From: JBKBUF01 sp046290815
Lineage (GTDB): Bacteria; Bacteroidota; Bacteroidia; Cytophagales; Cytophagaceae
DNA: 64,000 nt
Direction: 5' to 3'
NCBI GenBank assembly: GCA_046290815.1
Contig: JBKBUF010000008.1
Span: 103,160-167,159, forward strand
Shown here: piece after piece, positions 44,247 to 53,884 of the stretch
Numbering within the stretch: the stretch's first letter is position 1
How the letters are laid out: every line of letters starts with the position of its first letter
Notes under the pieces: model-generated
What the model was told of the DNA's origin: nothing
The model's input: only the letters and a program-made list of their open reading frames with translations
The model's database searches: none
Made by a program: the position numbers and the translations under genes

Positions 44247-44393
44247 AAGTTTAAATTATTTGAAAAATTGAAGTAAAAACTAATGCGAAGAGGGAATTCA
44301 AAATCTATACCAGTAATTCGATTAAATGACATTAAACCGAATTATGACTTCAAATTATAACGGAATATAAAAATAGTAATATAAAAAAATTCA

Positions 44394-44411
44394 AACCCCG
44401 TTTCCGGAGTT
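44394..44411 (-). terminator. Hairpin terminator after the exported two-repeat protein
   Basis: On the minus strand AACTCCG, GAAA loop, CGGGGTT (44411 to 44394), then GAATTTTTTTATATT, a T-rich tail. One G-U pair. It lies about 56 bp beyond the stop of the gene at 44467. Confidence 0.7.
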
Positions 44412-44466
44412 CGAATCATTGATCAACCACCTCTTCCTCTCAAAAATGTCTTTACTTAATTCATCA

Positions 44467-45267
44467 TTAATCAGGAATGATATTTATTATCTCCGACTTC
44501 ACAAACACCTTTCCTTTATCTCCTCTGTTATTATATACTAATACTTTGTATGAACCAGGAATAAAAAACTTATGCTTAAATGTTACCGACCTGCTTCCCG
44601 GCTCCACATCGATAATTTTTGTTTCATGTGCCACATACTTTCCTTCACCAACTTTTTTATCAATGTATATCAGTAGTTGATCTGCGGCAAGATCTTTATC
44701 ACAATCTACCTTTACCAACACTACCGTTCCTTTCTTACCATTCATACCGAAAGATCTGTAGCCTTTAAATCCCTCGCTGCTGCCCTGATCTACTCTTGCA
44801 AAAGAAATCTTTGTGCCTGAATAATAATTTACATTAACTACACTTCCTGTCATCTCAGACTCATTTGCTTTGGCTGAAGAAAGTTTAATATCACAAAACT
44901 CTTTAGCCAGCACATTATTCTTATTATCTGTAAAGGTAATCCTGTAGTTACCCTCCGAATGAAAACGGTAGTTCATGGATGTCCAGTTCTTGTCAGCATC
45001 AAAGCTTATTGCTTTGACATCAAAAGGCACATAAGTATCATTATCATATTTATCAATCAGAATATTGAGCTTATCTGTTGGTATAATTTTATCACCATTC
45101 TGAAATAAGATTGAAACCACTCCACCGGACTGATTGATAGTCCAGACATTTGCCGGCTTCACCGGCTCTCCGTTCTCAGTAAATTTCTCGCATAGATAAA
45201 CTTTTTGTCCTAAACAAATATTACCTGCCACTACCAATGCAAATACCAATGTTGCAACCCTTTTCAT
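44467..45267 (-). CDS. Exported two-repeat protein, unknown
   Basis: 266 residues from MKRVATLVFALVVAGNICLGQ, chosen over an ATG four codons earlier because a basic start fits the signal better. The mature protein contains two similar halves of about 120 residues, each with an (I/L)IDK-x-tail pattern: LNILIDKYDNDTYVPFDVKAI in the first and LLIYIDKKVGEGKYVAHETKI in the second, followed by YRFHSEGNYRITFTDN and FKHKFFIPGSYKVLVYN. Each looks like an Ig-like or Fn-like beta-sandwich. Function unknown. Confidence 0.55.
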   Translation of the reverse strand: MKRVATLVFALVVAGNICLGQKVYLCEKFTENGEPVKPANVWTINQSGGVVSILFQNGDKIIPTDKLNILIDKYDNDTYVPFDVKAISFDADKNWTSMNYRFHSEGNYRITFTDNKNNVLAKEFCDIKLSSAKANESEMTGSVVNVNYYSGTKISFARVDQGSSEGFKGYRSFGMNGKKGTVVLVKVDCDKDLAADQLLIYIDKKVGEGKYVAHETKIIDVEPGSRSVTFKHKFFIPGSYKVLVYNNRGDKGKVFVKSEIINIIPD

Positions 45268-45417
45268 TCCCGTAAACATTTTTATTATAAATTGTGGTTG
45301 TCTGCATGGATCATATCCGATATGACTTGCAGAACTAATTATACCAGACCTAATTGGTGCTTGTATATAATAATAATCTTTGGCTAATTGAAATTGTTTA
45401 GAAAGGGCAAATACTGC

Positions 45418-45828
45418 TTATTGAGGAAGTTTATTTCGAAGCAAACCATATGTATAGGTACCCAAAACGGCCATCACAACAGGAAAAAAAATAATTAAAA
45501 ATCCGTTACCGATCAGCGCAAAAAGAGGGCCCGGACAAGCACCTGTAAGTGCCCAACCCAATCCGAAAATTATTCCACCCGGGAGGTATCCTTTGGTATA
45601 TTTCTTTTCCGGAATTACAATCTCTTCTCCCCGGATGGTTTTTAATTTAAATTTTTTAATCAGCCATACACCTATCATTCCCGTAGCAATAGCAGAACCA
45701 ATAATTCCATACATATGAAATGAATGAAAGCGGAACATTTCCTGAATCCTTAACCATGAAATAACTTCGCTTTTGGTAAGGATAATACCAAAATAAATTC
45801 CGAGGATAAAAAATTTCAGATGCTTCAT
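45418..45828 (-). CDS. YeeE/YedE family membrane protein (DUF6691-type half)
   Basis: 136 residues from the ATG at 45828, whose G/A overlaps the TGA of the upstream gene. Four predicted transmembrane segments. Motif WALTGACPGPLFALIGNG contains the conserved Cys of sulfur-compound transporters of the YeeE/YedE (TsuA) family. Small half-size pairs of this type occur widely in bacteria, next to each other, and are thought to move thiosulfate or another sulfane-sulfur species. Confidence 0.82.
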   Translation of the reverse strand: MKHLKFFILGIYFGIILTKSEVISWLRIQEMFRFHSFHMYGIIGSAIATGMIGVWLIKKFKLKTIRGEEIVIPEKKYTKGYLPGGIIFGLGWALTGACPGPLFALIGNGFLIIFFPVVMAVLGTYTYGLLRNKLPQ

Positions 45829-46388
45829 CAGTTCAATATCAATGGAAGGAGAATATGTGTTGAGATCAAACCGCCAATAAAAAATCCGATAACAGCTATT
45901 AATGATTTCCAATCCATAACAGATAATCTCATAATTGCGTGTCCTGAAGTGCAGCCCTCGGCATATCGTGAACCGAATCCTACCAGGAACCCTCCAAGCC
46001 CTAACATAATAATCACTTGTTGAGAAAAGATATTTTCATAGTTAAAGATATCTCTCGGAAGAATGGCATTAAAATCTTTCACTCCAAGCTTTTGTAAGGC
46101 AGCTATAGTGGCAGGCGAAATTTCAGGAGCAGATTCCGCCACAAGAAAGGTTGAAGCAACCCATCCTCCTGCAATGATCCCTAATATAATACTTAGGTTC
46201 CAGATATCTTTTTTCCAGTCATACCGGAAATAATCAGGCTTATAAGGAGCACACATGGCACACATATGCTTTAATGTAGAAGACAAACCAAAAGGTTTGT
46301 TTCCGATAAGCAGAAGTAAAGGAACCATTAATCCTATTAATGGTCCGCTTACATACCAGGGCCATGGGGCTTTAATAAGTTCTATCAT
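45828..46388 (-). CDS. YeeE/YedE family membrane protein (partner half)
   Basis: 186 residues from MIELIKAPWPWYVSGPLIGLMVPLLLLIGNK; a longer open frame runs into gcvP but lacks support. Five or so membrane segments. FGSRYAEGCTSGHAIMRLS carries the Cys-x-Ser-Gly-His motif of the family, and two further cysteines are in KHMCAMCAPYKPDY. Translationally coupled to its partner (ATGA overlap), and starting only 1 bp after the gcvP stop. Confidence 0.85.
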   Translation of the reverse strand: MIELIKAPWPWYVSGPLIGLMVPLLLLIGNKPFGLSSTLKHMCAMCAPYKPDYFRYDWKKDIWNLSIILGIIAGGWVASTFLVAESAPEISPATIAALQKLGVKDFNAILPRDIFNYENIFSQQVIIMLGLGGFLVGFGSRYAEGCTSGHAIMRLSVMDWKSLIAVIGFFIGGLISTHILLPLILN

Positions 46389-46389
46389 A

Positions 46390-49287
46390 TTATGACAATA
46401 CTTCTTCTTTAGCCAAATCTTCCTTAGTTTCAACAGGAATGCAGCTACAGAATAAATTTCTGTCACCATAAGCATTATCAATTCTGCTCACCGATGGCCA
46501 GAATTTATTTTCTCTGATCCAGTTTAACGGATACACAGCTTTTTCTCTTGAATATGGTTTATCCCAATTCTCACTTAAGGCCATAGAAGCGGTATGCGGA
46601 GCATTCTTTAAAACATTATTAGCTTTATCTGCCTTTCCTTCTTCTATTTCTCTGATTTCTTCTCTTATGCTGATCATGGCCTCACAGAAACGATCCAATT
46701 CTTCTCTTGATTCACTTTCTGTAGGCTCAATCATCATTGTTCCGGGTACAGGGAAGGAAACCGTAGGAGAGTGAAAACCATAATCCATCAACCTCTTTGC
46801 TATATCTTCCACTTCTATACCAACAGAATGCTTAAACCCTCTGCAATCAATGATAAATTCATGAGCGCAGCGGTTATTCTTATTGGTATATAATACAGGG
46901 TAATATTTTTCAAGTTTTGCTTTAATATAATTTGCATTAAGAATGGCCATCTTGGTAGATTTAGTTAAGCCCTCTGCTCCCATCATCGCAATGTATGCAT
47001 AGGATATAGGCAGAATGCTTGCACTTCCCCATGGAGCTGCAGACACGGCATGAATTGCTTTATCTCCTCCGGTTTTCACCATCGGATGTCCGGGCAAGAA
47101 TGGAACAAGGTGCGATGCCACTCCTATCGGACCCATACCGGGACCGCCACCACCATGAGGGATACAGAATGTTTTATGAAGATTCAGATGGCAAACATCT
47201 GCTCCGATATTGGCAGGACTAGTAAGACCTACCTGAGCATTCATATTGGCACCATCCATATAAACCTGTCCGCCTGCATCATGAACCATACGGCAGATTT
47301 CAATTATACTCTCCTCAAACACCCCATGTGTAGAAGGATAAGTAACCATAAGAACAGAAAGCGTGTCTTTATATTTCTCAATCTTGTCCTTCAGATCACT
47401 TACATCTATATTTCCTTTTTCATCACATTTTACAGTCACCACATCCATACCGGCAAGAACAGCGCTTGCAGGATTGGTACCGTGAGCTGATGATGGAATC
47501 AGTGAAATAGTACGCTTCAGATCTCCTCTGCTTTCATGATAAGCTCTTACTACCATAAGTCCTGCATACTCTCCCTGTGCGCCTGAATTTGGCTGCAGAG
47601 AAACGCCTGCAAAACCTGTGATCTCAGAAAGCCATTTCTCAAGATCCGCAAATATTTTTTTATAACCCTGTGCCTGTTCGGCAGGAACAAATGGATGAAT
47701 ATTTCCTATTTCAGGCCATGTAACAGGTATCATTTCTGTTGTAGCATTCAATTTCATGGTACATGAGCCTAGTGAAATCATACTATGAACCAAAGAAAGA
47801 TCTTTATTCTCCAGCTTTTTGAGATAACGCAGCATTTCATGTTCTGAATGATAAGAGTTAAAAACAGGATGCTGAAGGAATGATGATTTCCTTTTAAACA
47901 TTGCAGGATAATTTGGCTCAAAATTTTTGCTCAGCTTATCGAAAATATCGTCACCTGATTTACTCTTGGCTTCAGCAAAAACACTTATTATATCTTTCAG
48001 GTCTGCAAGATCTGTGGATTCATCCAGACTGATATATACATTGCCCTGATGATACCTGAAATTAATTTTACGTGCTTCTGCAATCTTTTTGATGGCATCA
48101 GCTTTTCCTGCCACATCAATTTTCAGTGTATCAAAAAAGTATTTATTGTATTGGGCATATCCCAGTTGAGATAAAGCCTGATTCAGCAGGCTGGTAAGAC
48201 CATGGACTTTCGTTGCTATTCTTTTCAATCCTTCCGGCCCATGGTAAACCGCATAAGCACCTGCAATAACTGCGAGTAAAACCTGAGCAGTACAAATATT
48301 AGAAGTGGCCTTTTCTCTTCTGATGTGCTGCTCTCTTGTTTGTAAGGCCATTCTGTAAGCAGCATTTCCGGATGCATCAACTGATACACCAATCACTCTG
48401 CCTGGAATATTTCTCTTATATGCATCTTTGGTAGCAAAGAATGCTGCATGCGGACCACCATAACCAACAGGAACACCAAATCGCTGTGAAGAGCCTATAA
48501 CAACATCAGCTCCGATTTCACCCGGAGGTGTTAACAGGCATAAACTTAAAAGATCAGCAGCGAAAGCTACATAAATTTCTTTTTCATGAGCCTGGGAAAC
48601 AAGAGCACTGTAGTCTATTACAGAACCGTTGACATCAGGATACTGAACTAAAACTCCGAAAACATTCTGGTTTAGATCTTTGATTTCAGGATTAGTAATT
48701 TTCAATTCTATACCAAGAGGGATAGCCCTTGTTTTTAACACATCGATGGTCTGGGGCAAACATGTTTCAGCAACCACGAATACATTAGCCTCTTTTTGTT
48801 TTCTTTGGCTATACAACATAGTCATGGCTTCACAAGCTGCAGTAGCCTCATCTAAAAGGCTGGCATTGGCAATTTCCATACCTGTAAGCTCAGTAACCAC
48901 TGTCTGAAAATTAATTAAAGCTTCCAATCTTCCCTGAGCAATTTCAGCCTGGTATGGTGTATAGGCAGTATACCATCCCGGATTCTCAAGTATATTTCTT
49001 AAAATAACCTTTGGAGTAATGGTATTATAGTAGCCAAGACCAATATAGCTTTTAAATAATTTATTCCCTTCACAGATTTTTTTAAAAGCCGCAAGAAAGT
49101 CTATCTCAGACAAAGGTGCAGGCAGATTAAGTGCCTTTTTCAATCTTATGGAATCGGGAATGGTCTGAGAAATTAATTCATCAAGCGATGATGCATTAAT
49201 TGATTTCAGCATATCACTTACTACTTCACCTTCCGAACCCAGATGTCTGGATTCAAATAAATCTGATTGTGTCAAATCAAGTTTCAT
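46390..49287 (-). CDS. gcvP: Glycine dehydrogenase (P-protein of the glycine cleavage system)
   Basis: 965 residues, full-length fused P-protein. PLP-dependent decarboxylation of glycine, passing an aminomethyl group to the lipoylated H protein. The PLP lysine is in HLNLHKTFCIPHGGGGPGMGP (about residue 703); YTPYQAEIAQGRLEALINFQT and SNICTAQVLLAV are conserved N-half blocks. gcvT and gcvH are not in the window. The YeeE/YedE genes follow 1 bp later and may share the transcript. Confidence 0.97.
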   Translation of the reverse strand: MKLDLTQSDLFESRHLGSEGEVVSDMLKSINASSLDELISQTIPDSIRLKKALNLPAPLSEIDFLAAFKKICEGNKLFKSYIGLGYYNTITPKVILRNILENPGWYTAYTPYQAEIAQGRLEALINFQTVVTELTGMEIANASLLDEATAACEAMTMLYSQRKQKEANVFVVAETCLPQTIDVLKTRAIPLGIELKITNPEIKDLNQNVFGVLVQYPDVNGSVIDYSALVSQAHEKEIYVAFAADLLSLCLLTPPGEIGADVVIGSSQRFGVPVGYGGPHAAFFATKDAYKRNIPGRVIGVSVDASGNAAYRMALQTREQHIRREKATSNICTAQVLLAVIAGAYAVYHGPEGLKRIATKVHGLTSLLNQALSQLGYAQYNKYFFDTLKIDVAGKADAIKKIAEARKINFRYHQGNVYISLDESTDLADLKDIISVFAEAKSKSGDDIFDKLSKNFEPNYPAMFKRKSSFLQHPVFNSYHSEHEMLRYLKKLENKDLSLVHSMISLGSCTMKLNATTEMIPVTWPEIGNIHPFVPAEQAQGYKKIFADLEKWLSEITGFAGVSLQPNSGAQGEYAGLMVVRAYHESRGDLKRTISLIPSSAHGTNPASAVLAGMDVVTVKCDEKGNIDVSDLKDKIEKYKDTLSVLMVTYPSTHGVFEESIIEICRMVHDAGGQVYMDGANMNAQVGLTSPANIGADVCHLNLHKTFCIPHGGGGPGMGPIGVASHLVPFLPGHPMVKTGGDKAIHAVSAAPWGSASILPISYAYIAMMGAEGLTKSTKMAILNANYIKAKLEKYYPVLYTNKNNRCAHEFIIDCRGFKHSVGIEVEDIAKRLMDYGFHSPTVSFPVPGTMMIEPTESESREELDRFCEAMISIREEIREIEEGKADKANNVLKNAPHTASMALSENWDKPYSREKAVYPLNWIRENKFWPSVSRIDNAYGDRNLFCSCIPVETKEDLAKEEVLS

Positions 49288-49372
49288 TATGATAAATATT
49301 TATACAGGCCGGACACCATTTTCAGAAGGAGAAAACAACTGTCATTACCTTATTTTTGGGTTTGTACTATTG

Positions 49373-49380
49373 CAAATCTA
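49373..49380 (-). promoter_or_regulatory. Possible -7 element upstream of gcvP
   Basis: On the minus strand TAGATTTG (49380-49373) matches TAnnTTTG. There is no exact TTG 19-21 bp upstream of it. The leader to the gcvP start would be about 80 nt. I saw no glycine-riboswitch-like pattern in it. Confidence 0.3.
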
Positions 49381-49521
49381 ACCAATTTTCGAGTGCTTAT
49401 AAACCCGGAGCCCTAACTGTGGATAACTTATATCTTCATTAAAGCCTGGTTAAAATGGGAACTATAATAAGCCTGAAAAAATTCTTCTAAGATCAGAGTA
49501 TATTTTACCGGTCATTTATTT

Positions 49522-49529
49522 TAGTTTTG
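49522..49529 (+). promoter_or_regulatory. Possible -7 element directly before the M28 peptidase start
   Basis: TAGTTTTG matches TAnnTTTG. The start ATG lies at 49537, so transcription from this box would give a nearly leaderless message. No good -33 TTG. Confidence 0.35.
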
Positions 49530-49536
49530 CATCATT

Positions 49537-51099
49537 ATGAGAAGATTATTTTTGGCAATTTGCCTTTCTTACAGCTTTTTAGGCTTTTCACAAATTAAAA
49601 AAGACAGTATTGCATTAAAATACGCCAATACCATCACTGCTTCGGATCTCAGCAGACACCTTCATGTTTTGGCCAGTGACAGTCTTGAGGGCAGGGAAAC
49701 AGGTAAAAAAGGGCAGAAACTGGCCGCTAAGTATTTGAAAGATCAATTTATAAAACTTGGTTTAGAGCCGGGAAACGGCAATTCTTACTTTCAGGAATTT
49801 AATCTGATCCAACGAGAGTGGGATGAAGTGTCATTGAAAGTGGGTAAAAAAAACAAGATTTTCCTTACTGATTTCTATGGTTATGGTGATTTAAAGGTTC
49901 CGCAGGAGGAAAAGGTTGAAGCAGTATTCGCAGGTTACGGCATCAATGCATCCAGATATTCAGACTATAAAAACCTGGATGTTAAAGGAAAAACGGTAAT
50001 CATTATGAACGGAGAACCTGTCAGAGATGGTAAATCATTGGTAACCGGCAGTTCGGCCTTATCTGAATGGGCAAACGATTGGAGAAAAAAGGCCTCTGAG
50101 GCAAGAAAACTGGGAGCCAGACATGTGTTCTTTATAGTAGGAAATACTGATACTGAATTTGAATCCAGATTAAATCAATTAAAGCATCATTTACAACAGC
50201 CGTTTTTAGGATTTGATCATAAGCAGAGAGCAGGAAGCGCCTTCTTTGTTTCAGGTAGCCTTGCTGCGGAAATGCTCAAAACTTCAAGAAAAGAATTATA
50301 TGAGCAAAAAAACAAAATAGCCGAATTGGGTGAAAGCTATAAGTCCCCATTTTCTTCAGCGAAAATCAAACTTAAAGCAAAATTAAAAGAGAAAACCATT
50401 AATACAGAAAATGTGCTGGCAGTAATACCCGGAACAGATAAAAAAGATGAAGTAATTGTTTTGACTGCACATTACGACCACTTGGGCATCGAAGATGGAA
50501 AAATATTCTATGGAGCAGATGATGACGGTTCCGGCACTGCAGCGCTTATAGAAATCGCAGAGGCCTTTGCAATGGCAAGGAAGCAGGGCTTTGCACCAAG
50601 AAGAACCATACTCATTATGCCGGTAACAGCAGAAGAGAAAGGATTGATGGGTTCAGAATATTATACCGATTATCCTGTGTTTCCCCTAAAGAATACCGTA
50701 GCGAATCTTAATGTAGATATGATTGGCAGACTTGATGAAGCACATGAGGATAATGAAAACTATGTTTATATTATCGGAAGCAACAGGCTTTCTTCCCAAC
50801 TACATGAGGTAAGCGAAAATGTAAATAAAACTTATACCGGACTGGAGTTGGATTACAGATTCAACAGCACAGATGATCCGAATAGATTTTATTATCGCTC
50901 CGATCATTATAATTTTGCAAAAAACAGAATACCTGTAATATTTTACTTTAGCGGTGTCCATAAAGATTACCATCAACCTACAGACACTGTAGATAAAATT
51001 TTATTTAACAAAGCTTCTAAAATCACTCAACTGATCTTTCTTACTGCCTGGGAACTTGCAAACAGAGAAGAAAGAATAGTAGTGGATGTAACAGAATAG
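49537..51099 (+). CDS. Exported M28 family zinc aminopeptidase
   Basis: 520 residues with a signal peptide (cleaved near GFSQ). A PA-like insertion occupies residues about 110-260 (VFAGYGINASRYSDYKNLDVKGKTVIIMNGEP). Catalytic zinc ligands and acid lie in LTAHYDHLGI, GADDDGSGTAALIEIAEAF, PVTAEEKGLMGSEYY and LNVDMIGR, and the last His in SDHYNFAKNRIPVIFYFSG. Releases N-terminal amino acids from peptides, completing extracellular proteolysis. The next gene begins 2 bp later. Confidence 0.92.
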   Translation: MRRLFLAICLSYSFLGFSQIKKDSIALKYANTITASDLSRHLHVLASDSLEGRETGKKGQKLAAKYLKDQFIKLGLEPGNGNSYFQEFNLIQREWDEVSLKVGKKNKIFLTDFYGYGDLKVPQEEKVEAVFAGYGINASRYSDYKNLDVKGKTVIIMNGEPVRDGKSLVTGSSALSEWANDWRKKASEARKLGARHVFFIVGNTDTEFESRLNQLKHHLQQPFLGFDHKQRAGSAFFVSGSLAAEMLKTSRKELYEQKNKIAELGESYKSPFSSAKIKLKAKLKEKTINTENVLAVIPGTDKKDEVIVLTAHYDHLGIEDGKIFYGADDDGSGTAALIEIAEAFAMARKQGFAPRRTILIMPVTAEEKGLMGSEYYTDYPVFPLKNTVANLNVDMIGRLDEAHEDNENYVYIIGSNRLSSQLHEVSENVNKTYTGLELDYRFNSTDDPNRFYYRSDHYNFAKNRIPVIFYFSGVHKDYHQPTDTVDKILFNKASKITQLIFLTAWELANREERIVVDVTE

Positions 51100-51101
51100 C
51101 A

Positions 51102-52391
51102 ATGGCAAAAACTCCGGAAGGCAAGCAACATTTCATTCAACAGGCTTTTGCATACAAGAATTCAGGTATGCAAAAGCCTGATTTCTTTTATTCAATAAAT
51201 GAAAAGAGAAAAGGATCGATCAAACAGATTTTTTCCAATTACAGTCTTGCAAGAAAACAAGGAGCGTTTTTAAAAAATCAGGCTATTGAAAACCTGGACA
51301 AATACCTTAAGGATTTTGAAATAAACTTCAGTAAAAACGGCGGAAAATTACTTTGGGCCACAGATGGTGAAGAAGCAAAAAAGGATATCTATGATATTTT
51401 GAACAAAAAAAACATCAGGACATGCCTTAGGGGCCAGAAGGAGATTGAGGAAGAAATTCACCTTGACGGCTTTCTGGAAGATCAGGGCATTGAAATGAAC
51501 ACATTGAATTTAGAGGAATTCATTGCTAACAACAAGGCTTCATTTGGTACAGAAACTGACCAGAAGAAATTGTACCATTCCGCTGAAAACCTGATGGCCC
51601 AAAAAATACAGCAAAGTGAAGCCTTGATTGTATCCGCTGACTTTCTCGCTACTGATACAGGGTCTGTTTGCATTTCTAACAACAATAAATTTTTAACAAA
51701 ATCATTAGGCAAGGTAAAAACTTTAATATTTGTAGCTGGCATAGAAAAGCTGATACCCTCCATATATGACTTGCATTTGTTTTTACCCTTATTGAGCACA
51801 GCTAAAACAGGAGAGCCATTACAGGGAGACACTCATATTATTTCAGGGACGGGAGTAAAATCGTTTCAGGAGATCTACCTTATTTTTATTGACAATGGGA
51901 GATCAAACTTACTGGATGACCTTCAATTGAGGTCTGCACTGAATTGTATTGGATGCCAGGCATGTGAAAGCGTTTGTCCTGTGTACCAGCAGTCGGGAGC
52001 TGAGGCATATAATTCCCATAGAAAGGGACCAATTGGCGCTGTAGTGAATATGCATATCGGAAGCTTTCAGAGGTATAAACACCAAAGTTATGCAAGTACA
52101 TTATGCGGAGCATGCAGCGATGTATGTCCGGTCAAAATTGATTTGCAAACTTTATTAATTGTAAACCGCAACAAAAGCTTTCAAATAGCTTCAAAAAAGG
52201 TAAAACTATCGGTAAAGTTATTTCAGTATTTATCAGGAAAAAGAAAAAGGATTAACAGGTTTGGAGGTACTATAAGAAAGATAATTCTGGGATTTTTGCT
52301 TAAAGAAACTTGGGGCCATCGAGGAGGGCTCCCCGATATTACCCCAAGATCTTTCAACCAGCTATGGAAAGATAGAAATGATTTTTCTTGA
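51102..52391 (+). CDS. LutB-like lactate-utilisation iron-sulfur protein
   Basis: 429 residues. N-terminal LUD-type domain (residues about 60-290, with SADFLATDTGSVCISNNNKF) followed by two ferredoxin motifs, CIGCQACESVCPVYQ and CGACSDVCPVKID, for two [4Fe-4S] clusters. LutABC complexes oxidise L-lactate to pyruvate. lutA and lutC are not adjacent here, so lactate oxidation is inferred from family only. Coupled to the M28 gene. Confidence 0.88.
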   Translation: MAKTPEGKQHFIQQAFAYKNSGMQKPDFFYSINEKRKGSIKQIFSNYSLARKQGAFLKNQAIENLDKYLKDFEINFSKNGGKLLWATDGEEAKKDIYDILNKKNIRTCLRGQKEIEEEIHLDGFLEDQGIEMNTLNLEEFIANNKASFGTETDQKKLYHSAENLMAQKIQQSEALIVSADFLATDTGSVCISNNNKFLTKSLGKVKTLIFVAGIEKLIPSIYDLHLFLPLLSTAKTGEPLQGDTHIISGTGVKSFQEIYLIFIDNGRSNLLDDLQLRSALNCIGCQACESVCPVYQQSGAEAYNSHRKGPIGAVVNMHIGSFQRYKHQSYASTLCGACSDVCPVKIDLQTLLIVNRNKSFQIASKKVKLSVKLFQYLSGKRKRINRFGGTIRKIILGFLLKETWGHRGGLPDITPRSFNQLWKDRNDFS

Positions 52392-52525
52392 TCTAATTAT
52401 GAAACAAAAATATAACTTAGATAAACACAAATCCAGTTTTTTAGACAAAATAATTTAAAATTTCGATAAGAATTGCCCAAAGTTCAGGCTCTTCCTTAAA
52501 AACAATCTAATTTTCAGGATGATAT

Positions 52526-53809
52526 CTAACGTCCTTTTTTCTTTTTTGTTCTACCGAAATGCTTCCCTGCCTGCTTTTTCTCATGAAATGCTCCTTTAAA
52601 TTCAGGATCATCTCTTTTTCGCATTTCGTCGAGTTGCCGGGCCATCTGCTGCGATTCCTCGAAACTTGTTTCTTCAATTACCACACCAGGTGGGATATCT
52701 TTTACCGGAATACTCTTCCTGATTATCTTTTCTATTTTTTTAATGTGATAGGCGTCAGATTCTGTTACAAAGGTGATTGCCACCCCTTCATTATTTGCTC
52801 TGCCCGTCCGGCCGATCCTGTGCACATAATCTTCATATATGACCGGAACATCAAAATTGATTACATGTGAAACCTGAGTAACATCTATCCCACGTGCAGC
52901 AACATCAGTAGCTACAAGCACTCTTACATTGCCACTTTTAAAATCTTCTATAGAATTAATTCTTGTATTCTGACCTTTATTGGCATGGATTACTCTAACG
53001 CTCTCCTCAACCTTTCTTTGAATAAATTTGAATATATTATCAGCAGCTTCTTTAGTCTTCACAAAAATAATTACCCTGCTGTAATCATTGGAATTTGTAA
53101 GTAAAAACTCCAAAAGATTGATTTTTGTTTTGAAATTGGGTACCGGAATAATGTATTGCTCTATAATGTCAGCCGTAGTTGCCTGAGGAGCAACCTCTAT
53201 TCTCATTGGAAATTCAAGAAATTCTTCCGTTAATTTTACAACCTTATCAGGCATTGTTGCAGAAAACAAAAGATTTTGTCTCTTACGAGGGATCACTTCG
53301 AGGATTCTTCTGATCTGTGGCATAAAACCCATATCCATCATTTTATCAGCCTCATCCAGCACCATGGTTTTTAAATCCTTAACAGCTATTTCCCCCTGCA
53401 GGTAAATATCAAGAAACCGGCCTGGGGTAGCAACCAGGATATCTACACCTTTCTGAATTTCTTCAATTTGGGCTTTAGGTCCTATACCTCCGAAGATTAC
53501 CACGCTTCTGATATCTGTGAAGGCAGAAAGTTTTTTTACCTCCTGATGAATCTGAATGCATAGCTCACGGGTGGGAGCCAGGATCAATGCACGTGGATTC
53601 TGTCCTTGTGCATATTTAATTTTAAATAAAAGCGGCAACAAATAAGCAGCTGTTTTACCTGTACCTGTTTGTGCTACTCCCAGGATATCATGGCCCGCCA
53701 GTATTTGCGGTATAGCCTTCAGCTGAATTTCCGTAGGAGTGGTATACCCTGCTTCCTCCACGGCATTCAATAACTGACGGTTCAGATTAAATGATTCAAA
53801 ACTGCTCAC
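52526..53809 (-). CDS. DEAD-box RNA helicase, RhlE-like
   Basis: 427 residues. Complete set of helicase motifs: Q motif (TPTEIQLKAIPQILAG), AQTGTGKTAAYLLP (motif I), PTRELCIQI (Ia), LDEADKMMDMGF (II), FSATMP (III), ATDVAARGID and HRIGRTGRANNEG (VI). A short basic tail KKQAGKHFGRTKKKKGR is typical of the RhlE group that remodels ribosomal or mRNA structures, often at low temperature. No partner genes nearby. Confidence 0.94.
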   Translation of the reverse strand: MSSFESFNLNRQLLNAVEEAGYTTPTEIQLKAIPQILAGHDILGVAQTGTGKTAAYLLPLLFKIKYAQGQNPRALILAPTRELCIQIHQEVKKLSAFTDIRSVVIFGGIGPKAQIEEIQKGVDILVATPGRFLDIYLQGEIAVKDLKTMVLDEADKMMDMGFMPQIRRILEVIPRKRQNLLFSATMPDKVVKLTEEFLEFPMRIEVAPQATTADIIEQYIIPVPNFKTKINLLEFLLTNSNDYSRVIIFVKTKEAADNIFKFIQRKVEESVRVIHANKGQNTRINSIEDFKSGNVRVLVATDVAARGIDVTQVSHVINFDVPVIYEDYVHRIGRTGRANNEGVAITFVTESDAYHIKKIEKIIRKSIPVKDIPPGVVIEETSFEESQQMARQLDEMRKRDDPEFKGAFHEKKQAGKHFGRTKKKKGR

Positions 53810-53884
53810 AATAAAATTTTTATTCAGACAAAGATAAGATTAAAGTTGGAACGGCAGTATCTTTATGAATTAAGTAAGAGTTCC

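Noticed and set aside
46389..46481. N-terminal extension of the YeeE/YedE gene into gcvP
   Set aside because: The extension is gcvP sequence in another frame; the family starts at the membrane-spanning MIELIKAP segment.
47019..47490. Plus-strand ORFs within gcvP
   Set aside because: Antisense to strongly conserved gcvP; no motifs.
49288..49536. Glycine riboswitch upstream of gcvP
   Set aside because: I could not find paired aptamer stems with the expected conserved loops; the leader is AT-rich and unstructured by eye.
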